Below, in pieces: positions 22,946-32,769 of a stretch of 64,000 bases of DNA (the first letter of the stretch is position 1; every line of letters starts with the position of its first letter). The notes under the pieces are model-generated. The model was not told where the DNA came from and did no database searches. It saw nothing but the letters and a program-made list of their open reading frames with translations. The position numbers and the translations under genes are program-made. The stretch spans positions 1-64,000 of the forward strand of contig WHVD01000030.1 in the NCBI GenBank assembly GCA_015178975.1, written 5' to 3'. This stretch comes from Hysterangium stoloniferum (Eukaryota; Basidiomycota; Agaricomycetes; Hysterangiales; Hysterangiaceae).

Positions 22946-23357
22946 ATACTGCCATTTGATCCCTCTCTGCCCTCCTGATGTGACTGCTTCGACCAGGCCT
23001 TTATGGCCCCTCATGGTGTGTTGGGACACCACTCCTTGGAAGGGGGGGTGGTATCACAATGTTGAACTAACCTTCGACTACAATCCTGACTGTTGCATGT
23101 GTTGAGATGCCACACCTTAAAAAAGGGGGTGATGTGAGGGGACACTCTCATGTTTTCACATTCTGACTTATTCGCCAACATCTTCGATCATCAGAATCAC
23201 TCTTTGACATGTTGAACCCTCTTCAACTTCATTGATCGGGATCTAGATAGACCAGGCACCTAAGGCCATGCATGACTCAGACTGTACCTGGTCAGTCTTC
23301 CATGGCTGGTCCTTGGTAAGGGTAGGGTGGCTCGCTATGTATTTAAGTCTGTAGCTA

Positions 23358-24824
23358 CAGTGATTCAAAAAACCCTTTGCATTTTTGTACTTCAGACTTA
23401 TATCCCTAATAACTCAAAGAATCAAAATGCAAAAATATCAAGAATATTTGTGAATATGCTCTATCATATATAGATTACAGAAGTATGGTGCCATTACATA
23501 AGCTCCAAATATGGAAATATTACAAATATTTATATACAAGAGATGTGAAGGGGTTTTTGGAGTATAAAGATATCACATTTAGCAACTAGTAATACCCTAA
23601 TCCCCAAGATGTGCACTTTGTCTCTTGCCAGCCAGAATCATATCCTCTCACTGCTTGATGCTGGTCATTCAGCTAGCCACATTGCAGTTTCTACTGGTCA
23701 TAGCATTGGCACAGACTCAAAACTTCACTTAAGCATTGTTCTCATCTCCCTAAGTCCATTGGTGGTTGTCCCCCAAAGCTTTCCCCTACCAATATTCACT
23801 ATGCACAGTATCTCATCAGCTCTGGGAAGGCTGACACTGCTATTGATGTGGCCAAAGCTCTTAGGAATGTCACCAACCAGTCTATCTGTACCCAAACTGT
23901 GTGTAATGGTCTCAAGAGGGTTAGAGTGTCTCAAAACACTCTTCAATGTTTAGTACTTCAGACTTACATCCCTGATAACTCAGAGAACAAAAATGCAAAA
24001 ATATCAAGAATATTTATGAATATGCTCTATCATATCTAGATTGTGCAAATACAATACCATTACATAAGCTCCAAATATGGAAATACTACAAATATTTATA
24101 TACAGGAGACTCATTGGAATGGTTTTTTTGGTGGCACCCTTGAGGACTTTAAGTGCTTACAGTCATGTGACCTTGTTGATTGTTTATTTCAAGATAGATG
24201 GGAGGATGGATGGGGACCTTTATCTTAAGATTGTGGAGGAGGACCTTCAAGCCAGCCTCAGCTATTATGGAAAATCTGTGGCTGATGTCATCTTCCAGCA
24301 AGATAATGATTCCAAACACACCTGCAAGAAAGCCCAGACTTGGTTTCAAAATAATAATTTCAATGTCCTCCCATGGCCAGCACAGTCTCCAGACCTCAAC
24401 CCCATTGAACACTTGTGGGATCATATCAAGAGGAGGCTGGGGGAGTATGAGGTTGAACCAAAAGGGATACTGGAGTTGTGGGAAAGGGTGGAGGAGGAGT
24501 GGAACAAGATTGATGCAGAGGTGTGTCAGAATTTGATTGAGAGTATGCCTAGGAGGGTTGCAGCTGTGTTGAAGGCAAAGGGTGGCTATACCAAGTACTG
24601 AATATAAGTGGTTTTGTGGGTCAGAGTGGTCAGCAAAAAAACCCTTTGCATGAGTCTCTTGTATATAAATATTTGAAGCTTATGTAATGGCACCATACTT
24701 CCATAATCTAGATATGATAGAGCATATTCACAAATATTCTTGATATTTTTGCATTTTTATTCTTTGAGTTATCAGGGATATAAGTCTGAAGTACAAAACA
24801 TATGAAGGGTTTTTTGAGTCACTG
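23358..24824 (+). mobile_element. Tc1/mariner element 1
   Basis: 1467 bp, flanked by TA (23356-23357, 24825-24826), with ends CAGTGATTCAAAAAACCC and its inverted partner. The terminal inverted repeats are about 170-190 bp long. An extra internal copy of the terminal repeat, in the same orientation as the left one, lies at about 23949-24113 and replaces the middle of the transposase. Confidence 0.92.
23609..24601 (+). pseudogene. Tc1/mariner transposase, broken in the middle
   Basis: The N-terminal helix-turn-helix half (LASQNHILSLLDAGHSASHI, then PPKLSP after a frame change) ends near 23945. The C-terminal DDE half (24170-24601) has KIDGRMDG, FQQDNDSKHTCKKA, WPAQSPDLNPIEHLWDHIKR and ends ARRVAAVLKAKGGYTKY-like. 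The second D and the final E (N in some Tc1 spacings) region are readable, but the first catalytic segment is lost to the internal terminal-repeat copy. Not functional. Confidence 0.88.
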
Positions 24825-24936
24825 TAACAGAGGGCTCCTTAGATCTTTTGGATTCCCTCCACTAGGTGAGATGTATTGCACTGTGCTGGCACACATAATA
24901 TATTTACTTTGATTCTCTCTGCTAGTGTCCCACTTA

Positions 24937-25479
24937 GGAGGATAACCCAAAACTTTAAAAATGATTTATTCAATAAAGTATATACATTCATATTGTTTGC
25001 TGTAGAATTAATATTTAATTAAATTCAGTTGATTAGGTATCACTCTGAAGAATGCAAAAATATTAATATTTATCCTATATCTGACAAAATTTAGTCAAAC
25101 AATCATCTGTAGATTATTCTTTTGGAATAAATTGCACAATGGGGATTGGTACCCCAGATAGTTCTGGTTGACTCTCTAAACCAACTAAATTTTAATTATA
25201 TGAAATATATTTGAAAGTTTGCTTGTATACAAGGGAATACATCATAACCCAAAGATTAAGTCATAACCCAAATAATCTAGGTTAACCCAAATAATTCTAT
25301 GTAACTATGTCATTTGTGCATATTTTAAAAGGGCATGCATATTTTAAAGATGAAATTTCAGGTAATTAAATATAAACTCATAGAATAAGTTGTCATGGCC
25401 AGAAGGAATAGTCTCACTTAAAAAATATGAGGATTATTCAGTAAAATTTTGTATATTCAATGAAGTGTGACCATCCTCC
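24937..25479 (+). mobile_element. MITE, copy 2 (TTA target duplication)
   Basis: 543 bp between TTA duplications (24934-24936, 25480-25482), with ends GGAGGATAACCC and ACCATCCTCC. Homologous to 8938-9554 in inverse orientation. Its site in the ChrC LTR shows the exact pre-insertion sequence, which supports the duplication call. Confidence 0.8.
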
Positions 25480-25529
25480 TTAGCCAGTCACGTGAGTTGT
25501 GTGAGCTAGAGAGTTGCCCTTACACCAGA

Positions 25530-26118
25530 AGGCTCATAAACACCACTTGATATTTTTTGTTTGATTAAAGTACTCACCCTATTACAATGGAATCTGAAGT
25601 CAGTACAATGCACAGGAAAATGATCTTGTCCATAATGCCAATATCAACAAATCACATATAAACACACCTGCAAGATACCCATAGTCAACAATGAAAGTTA
25701 AAAATTAGAATATGCATTGAGGAAGGATGAGGATTCATACTTACCTTGAAGATGTGCCCCAGTTGATATTTTATATATAATATTGAAAACATTGTTTCAT
25801 CAAGCATCAAGTTGATGGTCTCTTGTAATTATATTGTAAATATTGTATATATATATACATACATACATATATATATATTACATTTCAGCCAGGTGCAACA
25901 AAGTGTATAGGAAAGTGATACCTAATCAGGAACACACGTGGGGGTATCTTGTGGAGCTGAGCACCCGGAGTATCCTGAGAGAGGCCTTAAAATTGGTGAA
26001 CTAAGTTTTTTTATATGTTTCTAAATGATTTTGAACAGTTTTTCATCCTTTCAAATGATTTTAAATGATTTTAAATTAATTAAAATTGTCCATACAGAGT
26101 AAAGCTGGGGGTGGGTAT
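25530..26118. other. AT-rich flank with a TA/CATA microsatellite
   Basis: Joins to 6912 once ChrC is removed. (TA)n/(CATA)n tract at about 25840-25880. No gene seen. Confidence 0.5.
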
Positions 26119-26137
26119 GTGGGGGCTTGCCCCCCAC
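26119..26137 (+). repeat. GC-rich hairpin
   Basis: GTGGGGGC-TT-GCCCCCCAC, a near-perfect inverted repeat at the boundary between CpG-poor sequence (left) and the CpG-rich island (right). Possibly the terminal hairpin of an unidentified element. Confidence 0.5.
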
Positions 26138-26139
26138 GG

Positions 26140-26718
26140 TTCACCCCTTGTGAGGAACTTGAGTCAGCATGAATGCGAGATCGACAATCTCGAAACCGAG
26201 TTCTCGGGTATGTCAGCCCGCCACTGGCGGCTTCTCTTTGAACATATTGGAAGGAGTTCACAGAGTGTTTACGCATCGGAGACTTGTGTATTGACAAGTG
26301 AGGTTTCCCGGGTCGTCCAAGGACTTTAAAAATCCCCTCAATGATGTTTCAATGCTGCGTCTGACATGGTCGGATTCGGAATGACCAAGGGGTCTCCCGG
26401 TTGGGGAATTCATCGCTACTGGAAACAGAACATCTCATTCAAGTTCTGTTAATGTCCGAGACATACTCCAAACTTAGAGAAAATACAACGCCTTTTACAT
26501 GTCAGACTAAGAATATTAATTCCCCGGCTAAAATGACAACAATCAATTGAATTGGACTCGAGGTGCTGGTTTCAGTAAGGTTCGGATCCACACAATACGC
26601 CCAATCGATGAGCCCAAGCAAATTGGAAAGTATCATTTGAATCTCCGTCATATCCATCTTTACCTCTCAGAAATACGGTAAAACTTCATTTCAAGCAGTC
26701 CACCGACCTTGTTGCTCG
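26140..26718. other. CpG-rich upstream region, no gene assigned
   Basis: Probably promoter and 5' UTR of the zinc-finger gene that starts at 26719. No open frame of coding quality seen. Confidence 0.4.
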
Positions 26719-28649
26719 ATGAATACTGGTTATTCCGCGTTTCCTCCCCATTTCTACATCCCAGGTCTTACGACGACCGCCGATCATGAGCAAAGCGGCA
26801 ACAACGATCGTGCGCAGATCACAGAATACATGTCAGACTTGAGGTAATCCTTCTCCGTACTCCAGTGCTCAAGACCTTCTGAATAGGATCCACAGACAAA
26901 TATATGTCTTAGATAACGACGAGTTTGAGTATTCTGCAGAGCGAGCGGCTTCAATACCAAATTTCTTGAGGGACCATCTAGCAACAAGACACCACGATAC
27001 CGGTCCGATGCACTCCCTGGCCCGTCAGCTCGATTATCGAAGCGAATTTTTGTCCGTTCATGAAGCGACGACGCCACAGAATGACTCGCCAAGGTAAGAG
27101 TCATTTGGGTCAGAGCAAAGACACGATTGACGTCGTTTTTTCTTCCAGATGGGATACAGGTCCGGCGATCACCCCGTCTGCCCTGTTCACAGGATATTTT
27201 GGAGAGCGACTCTCTTCAACTGGATACCATGTCAGTGTGGGGCATTCCCTCACCGGCCAACTTAACAGACGAGAAGAAATTTTCCCTATGCAGAAAACGA
27301 CGACCCAACCGGATGACTCGCATGGGTAACACTCACTTCTCTTTGGCCAAACGTCGTTGCTTAATGAAATCCTTAGCCCTTCTTCAATGCACCCCTTCTC
27401 TGATCCTCAATCTACCAGTGATAAATTTGATGAGGTATTTGACGGACAACTTCAGCATGAGATTGATTTTGAGTTGGGTCTATCGGGAATCCATCAAATG
27501 TCACGCATGGATTGGGGGTTGAATATGTAAGATATTATTATTGAGATTATTTGACAATAGATACTGACGGTCCGACTGCATAGGCCACCGGTGCATAACA
27601 ACTCACCATCCCAATGCAATGATAATCACGGTTACGATACGGAGTGGCATAGCACTCCGGTATCACAGTCCGTGATAATTGATGCGGACGGCGAACTGAA
27701 TGTCAATGGGCAGGACGCTTCCGCCACAATGACGAGCCACGGAAACCGTGCCGTCTCTCTCTTAGGATCCGAGCCCACGCCGAGGGTAGTAACATCATTA
27801 GCGTCCAGGCGAACAGCATTTTTAATGCAGTCCCATTTCAGCAAATGGAACTTCGATATGCAAGGACCCGCGACTCCGGCGAAAAAAAAGGCTAGGTGCA
27901 ATTACCCTGGATGCACCAAGGGATACACTACATTTCAGCACCAACAAGCCCACCACTTCACCCATTTTTCAAAAGAAGCTAAGCTGTTTCTCAAGGGTCA
28001 AATTTTACCTGGCCAAACGGTCAATTCAAAGAAAAAGCTAAAACGTTTCTTGGAGTACACACCGTTTTGTCCAGGACAGGATTGTCCAAAACCTGACAAA
28101 ACCTTCATTGACCCGAGAGGTCTCCAGAGGCACCTGATCAATGTGCATAGAATGACTATGACAGACGCTGAAGCATTAATAAGGCCGTTATACCCTGCCA
28201 ATCACATATGCTTATGGGTGTTGAATAACACCATCGAAATCCACCCGGCATAAATCGACCGACCCAAGACTTAATCGTCGGACAGGGGTAACCGGTATCA
28301 CCAACATACCTATATTGGTACCTGATAATATATGCGACAATACATATAAGCTAGAGAATGAAAATGGTATCACCTCAGTCCGTTGTATGATACACGAGAC
28401 TGAGGTGAGTAAAGATCGTTATATTTCACGCACATTGTAACTAATAATTGTTTATTAGTTATATTGTTATTAGGTACATAAAATATTAGTCCGTTGTATG
28501 ATACACGAGACTGAGTTATATTGTTATTAGGGTTACTTTTCTAACAATGGGGATCAGCCTATTGGACAGCAGCCATAGCCCGCATGCAAGAACCATGTCC
28601 AGATTCGCCAGAGGGACCGTCCTATGTACCTCTGCCAGCGGGGAGCTGA
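26719..28649 (+). pseudogene. C2H2 zinc-finger gene, five exons, interrupted by a solo LTR
   Basis: Starts MNTGYSAFPPHFYIPG. Proposed exons: 26719-26843, 26866-27093, 27149-27325, 27377-27526, and 27584 onward. Introns of 55, 51 and 57 nt have canonical GT-AG ends and keep frame; the first gap is only 22 nt and may instead be a one-base frameshift. Two fingers lie in exon 5: C-X4-C-X12-H-X3-H (CNYPGCTKGY) and C-X4-C-X15-H-X4-H (CPGQDCPKPD). A solo LTR sits at 28219-28546. Skipping it and one ATGGG, the frame continues (GSAYWTAAIARMQ) to a stop at 28647-28649, giving 470 residues. As it stands the product ends inside the LTR at 28253. Likely a nuclear DNA-binding protein; targets unknown. Confidence 0.75.
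28219..28546 (-). repeat. Solo LTR with twin palindromic repeats, copy B
   Basis: 328 bp between ATGGG duplications (28214-28218, 28547-28551). In the orientation matching copy A it begins TGTTAGAAAAG and ends TTATTCAACA. Twin cores (CAGTCTCGTGTATCATACAA) lie about 111 bp apart; the one at 28373-28405 is closed by CACCTCAG and CTGAGGTG arms. Inserted in exon 5 of the zinc-finger gene. Confidence 0.87.
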
Positions 28650-29030
28650 AACACCTGGAGGCAAAATGCTCCATCGATCGTGGCGTGACGTGAGGACAAT
28701 GGTCACAATTTGCCACCTAGCTTCTGCTCTATTTTGGATTTGGGAGGACTACTTTTTCAAAATTATCTACACTATGCTGTTTCATAGGTTGACGAATATA
28801 TCAATTATGACACCATTTGAGCCCACTTTCCAGGTTGCAAACATTACTCATCGTGTCAGATCAACTGCCGACAAGACCTAGTACCATCATCACCCCATTT
28901 ATACTTGGGTACGGTCGTCCGATGTGCGATCGAAATGATAGGATAGCTATTTTGGAGCCCAAAGTCTCCGACAGTAGCCATATTACACGTTTCCTTTTCT
29001 AAACGTCACACCAAATTACCACTTAGTAGT
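28650..29030. other. No gene recognised
   Basis: CpG-rich, possibly the 3' UTR of the zinc-finger gene and a promoter for the next fragment. Confidence 0.4.
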
Positions 29031-29560
29031 ATGGCTCCACCTATTAGGTACCAATACAGCGGGAGCAATTTAACCCCCATGCCGCCGACACAAATAACAT
29101 TCAATACTCAGTCATTCGCATTTCTCTCCGTACATGTAAGACGCAAGTGTTCCTGCTAAGCAGCAGATCCCCCTTACCAAACAGCAATCATTTCACACTC
29201 AGACGTCTCGCGAACTCTATCAGGGCCTTTGATGAAAGATGTTAGCATGATGTAATATCCTAATAGAGGTAGGCAACTTACCTTGTCGGACGACCTGTCA
29301 TGCCAGTGGGCTTGTATGAACCAGTGCGGAAAGTTCTTGCAACAGTTATAGTCAAGCACCATCATTATGAGCCCCATCAGCCATATTTACCTCCGTGGTT
29401 CCCTACACACAGAGAGGAGCTCAGTTGAGGCCAATGTTGGAATGGACGGTTTGAACCCTAATGTCAATGTGAGCCCCCCGAATTGACGGCTCTTCCCTGT
29501 CTTCCGCGTCCAGGCTTTCGACAAGTTCTTGTAATACGACCTTCACCGCCCAATTTTCTT
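29031..29560 (+). pseudogene. Possible spliced host gene fragment, not recognised
   Basis: ATG at 29031 opens a peptide (MAPPIRYQYSGSNLTPMPP) that meets a canonical donor at 29136 and acceptor at 29184 (49 nt, TGCTAAG branch point). The next exon has a TGA at 29230. Further open sequence (29285-29480) and another intron (about 29490-29532, GTGAGCC to GTCCAG) follow. Two frames look plausible in the middle, so I cannot fix the model or name the protein. Confidence 0.3.
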
Positions 29561-29644
29561 AAACAGTAGTAAAAAACATGCCATTAGGAACAACGTGGCA
29601 GTGCGGCTGCCACCGAATGACCCTCCTATCTATAACAGACGAAA

Positions 29645-29899
29645 TCAATAAAAGTTCTTGAATATACGTAAAACTGAATATACAATCACATTACAGAAAT
29701 CAGCAGTCCTTGACCTTAGAGAAACACTCAAAAGACCCTTAAGAATATTGATATTAGGGCGGCTGTAGATAAGATTTAGTATACTTTCAGGGACAGGAAG
29801 TTCAAACCGACCCTGTAAGGAGCGACCACGGTATGTTGATTGTACGTGGTTGTCGCATAGTGCAATACATCTGTGATCCGTGAGTATCGTCAATGGCAC
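29645..29899 (-). other. Low-confidence minus-strand open frame
   Basis: 84 codons, leucine-rich (RFELPVPESILNLIYSRPN), preceded by an acceptor-like TTTTCGTAG. It could be an exon. No family recognised; may be chance. Confidence 0.2.
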
Positions 29900-30309
29900 T
29901 ACGAAAATAATGATAGGGTTAACAGATCCACGGTGTGATCGTGGTTCCTGGGGCGCGGCGAGAGGACTTCAGGAAATGCAACAATACTAAAAGCTAGTTT
30001 ACAAGCGTTCAGCAAGTATACAAACATTTCATGGCTGATGTTTCTGGAAATCTTGAGTAAAATTCATCGCAGTTGGCGGATCAGTAAATCAACACGCACA
30101 TTAATATGGAGATCAAGCTACAAGTAATCCATTGCATTTTTTTTTCTTTGCGAGGATATGGTCCTAATACGAATACCTTTCGCGCATCTTACGTGCTTCA
30201 AATTCGAAAAGTCAACGACCGTGTGAACTTTGAAAACAGAATCCCCACGGTAAGTAAATCATGGAACGGGGAAACAGGTTTTAAGGGTGGGGATATGACT
30301 ACGGGCTCG
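29900..30309. other. No gene seen
   Basis: CpG-rich spacer between the fragments above and the Sec2-like pseudogene. Confidence 0.4.
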
Positions 30310-32711
30310 TTAGATCCAGTGGGACCTGCCGATTCGCTGGAGGAGGGCTTGGGCTGGCACTACAGGTACAGCCCTCTTCGCCGCTCTCCTCGGAACTGGT
30401 GGTGGTGGTGGTGGTAATGGTGCAGGGGATGATGTACGGCTGAGATTTTGACCTTCTTCGGAGGCCGCGGCGGTGGCGGTGGCAATGGGAATGACCGAAG
30501 CAGTCGGACAGACGACAGCAGTGGATGGTTCGGCGTCAGTAGTAGTGGTGGACGTACTCGCACGGACAGGCGTCGCGGGGGGTATCTCCGATGCTTCCAA
30601 TTTGGTATTCGTGTTCTCACCGGTGCCTTTATCTTGCACGGGTGGTTTTGTGTTTTTTGCCTTGATATGCTAATCTTCGTGATCGTGATCATGATCATGC
30701 TCGTCATGGTCGAAAATCGTTTCGTGCTCGATAGGTGAGGGCGGTGAGACGGACGCAGGGTCTACGCCCCCCAATGGTAGTACTTCTGAAGTAGTAAGGC
30801 CCTGAGGGGGTTTAGTGAGAGAAGCCGGGTTGGCCTCGACGTCAGGTTTTACAGCAGACGCCGAGCTTTTCGTGTCCAAAAATAAAGGAGTAACACGCTG
30901 GATGGGAGACGCTATTGACGAGGACTTGTCTTTTTCTGGAGGATAATAAGCTTTAACACACGACTTATTAGCTTTGTGAACGGAAAGTTAAACTCACCCC
31001 CCAAACCTAAACCAAAACTCATCCTTTCCCGCGTCTCACTCCTCCTCGGCAACGGCGGCGGCAACATCCCACTCGCAATCGATCCACTCCTCGTCGGTAA
31101 CGGCGTCAATGGACTCGACGTGCTAGTGGGTGTCGTCGAGGTCGCGGTTCCATTAACAGCACCCTTACCTAGCGCCATTCCAAACAACTTCCCAATGCTC
31201 ATGTTCATACCCATTCCAACTCTCCGCCTGGGGGGAACAGCAGGCGGCTTCGGACTAGTACTGGTGGGAGAGGACGAGATCGAGCTAGAGGCAGTACGTA
31301 TCGCTGCCGTCGTCTGTGGGTGTTGTGGCGGGGGGGAGGGAGTGGGCACCTCCTCCCACACGCTTCCCACTATACCAACTCTCACAAAGCGCCACAACTC
31401 ACATGTCATTCTGAGCCTCGAGAAACACCACCCCGAGTTGCAGAGGGTATAGTAGGTCGAGCTCGTAGTGTTGAATTTGTGAAGGGCGAGGAAGGGGTTG
31501 TGAACACGCGGTGGGTGTTTGAAGACGGAATACGTAAACCGCAGGGGAAGACATGTTCGTGTTCGCAGTCGATATTGAGGGGAGGGAGGTGGTTGTAGGG
31601 GGAGGCATGAGGGAGGCGTGGACGTCGAAGGGGGATAAAAGGACGCGGATGTGGCGATCGGTGGGGTCGGACTATGTATCGAATGGCTCTGGCCTTGACT
31701 CGAAGAGTTCTGGTTCTGGTTCTTAAGGAACGCAGGGCGCCAGGATGTTGGTCCGTTTGATGCCTAAGATTGCGTGGGCGTTGAAATCGTCGCTGGTGCT
31801 AATGCTGGCAGAACAGATTTGCCACAGAGTGCGCAATGTGGGTCTGAGCTGGATGTCTGGAGAATGGCATTGGCGGGGAGAGGTTCGATCGTGAGTTGAA
31901 CGGTGTGAATTGCGGCGGTTACGGTGCGACGGGTGAGCCAGTTTAATGCGGGGGCGGCGTCAAGGCGTAGAGTTGGGTCACTAGGGAAAAGATGATTAGA
32001 CGTGCAATGGAAGAAATATTATCCACACTCACGAATCTTCTGCGACGAGACAGGTGAGAAATGGAAGTGGTAACAGGGTCGCGATCGGAGGCAGCTGTCA
32101 TGAAGTCGGGCGAAGTGCCCTCAGGTGGGCGATGAATAACAAAAATTCGTGATATGGAGCATGGGTGCTAAGTAAACGGACGGAGGGGGCAACAACTGCG
32201 TCTCTCTCGACCCATTTCCCTTTGTCCATGGCACGATCGGCGCGTTCCTTCTCAGCCTGCAACACCTGCATTTGCTCCTGCATGGCCCTGACGGCATCTT
32301 CGGTATCTTTTAATTTCGTCTTGGTTGTTTGTACTTTTCTCTCACTTTCGCGGCTGCAATTCTTGCCTCGGCAACCATCGCATTCGCCTTTCCAAACAGC
32401 TCGGCACTCAAACCGTCCAGGTCCCGCTCGATCTCCTGCTGTGCACTCTCGGCGACACCCCGCCTAGCGGCCTCCTCAGTCGCTCGTTCCATGAGTCGAT
32501 TAAGCTCACTCGTAACATGGGTCTTTTCGACGAGAAGACCGGTGTTGAGTGCAGCTAAATGTTGCGTGCGTTTGAGTTCTAGCGCTGAAATTTGAAGTGT
32601 CGCGGCACGCTGTGCGGACGATGTGATGTGAATGTTGTCCTCCAGGTCTGATATGCGATCATACAACTGGACTAGCGGAGGTGCCAGTGTTGTTGCTACA
32701 GGTTGCAGCAT
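30310..32711 (-). pseudogene. SEC2: Sec2-type Rab guanine nucleotide exchange factor, decayed
   Basis: From 32711 the N-terminal coiled coil has the Sec2 exchange signature (DLDGLSAELFGKANAMVAEA), then LKDTEDAVRAMQEQM after a one-base loss near 32320, then APYHEFLLFIAHLRALRP. Next come PLPFL..VAEDS and DPTLRLDAAPALNWL across a canonical 52-nt intron (31981-32032), a CALCG pair, LCNSGWCFSRLRMTCELWRF and a Ser/Pro-rich tail. A second intron is 30936-30997. Stops: TGA near 32098, TAG near 31770, TAG at 30670. Intact Sec2 proteins activate the Rab GTPase Sec4 on secretory vesicles. The breaks point to a dead copy; the 5' end abuts a retrotransposon gag remnant. Confidence 0.72.
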
Positions 32712-32769
32712 CGTTAGAAGTTGAGTCTGTCTCTTCTTGGACTTCTTTGAGAAGTGATCACCAGTGTTA

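Larger units (their letters stand above)
6913..25524 (+). mobile_element. Chromovirus ChrC, disrupted by nested insertions
   Basis: LTRs at 6913-7296 and 23133-25524 (the latter interrupted) are flanked by the five-base duplication CCAGA (6908-6912 and 25525-25529), so the ends are firm. Gag follows the left LTR. Pol, from reverse transcriptase to chromodomain, occupies about 20020-22945. A polypurine tract (AAAAAAGGGGG) precedes the right LTR. The protease region is missing between 8.2 and 19.9 kb, where other elements sit. It is heavily CpG-depleted with many nonsense codons, so dead and old. Confidence 0.92.
23133..25524 (+). repeat. Right LTR of ChrC, interrupted twice
   Basis: TGTGAGGGGACACTC to GCCCTTACA. 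It contains a Tc1 element (23358-24824) and a MITE (24937-25479). Without them and one target copy each it matches the 384-bp left LTR. Confidence 0.9.

Noticed and set aside
28219..28253. Taking the 28251 TAA as the natural end of the zinc-finger gene
   Set aside because: The last codons lie inside a solo LTR with exact ATGGG duplications, and the frame continues beyond it.
28817..29002. Plus-strand open frame as an exon
   Set aside because: No consistent splice sites or protein-like continuity on either side.
32310..32340. A 26-nt GTGAGAG..CCAAG intron in the Sec2-like gene
   Set aside because: A one-base loss restores a family-typical reading (KYK.TKTKLKDTED), so a frameshift is simpler than such a short intron.
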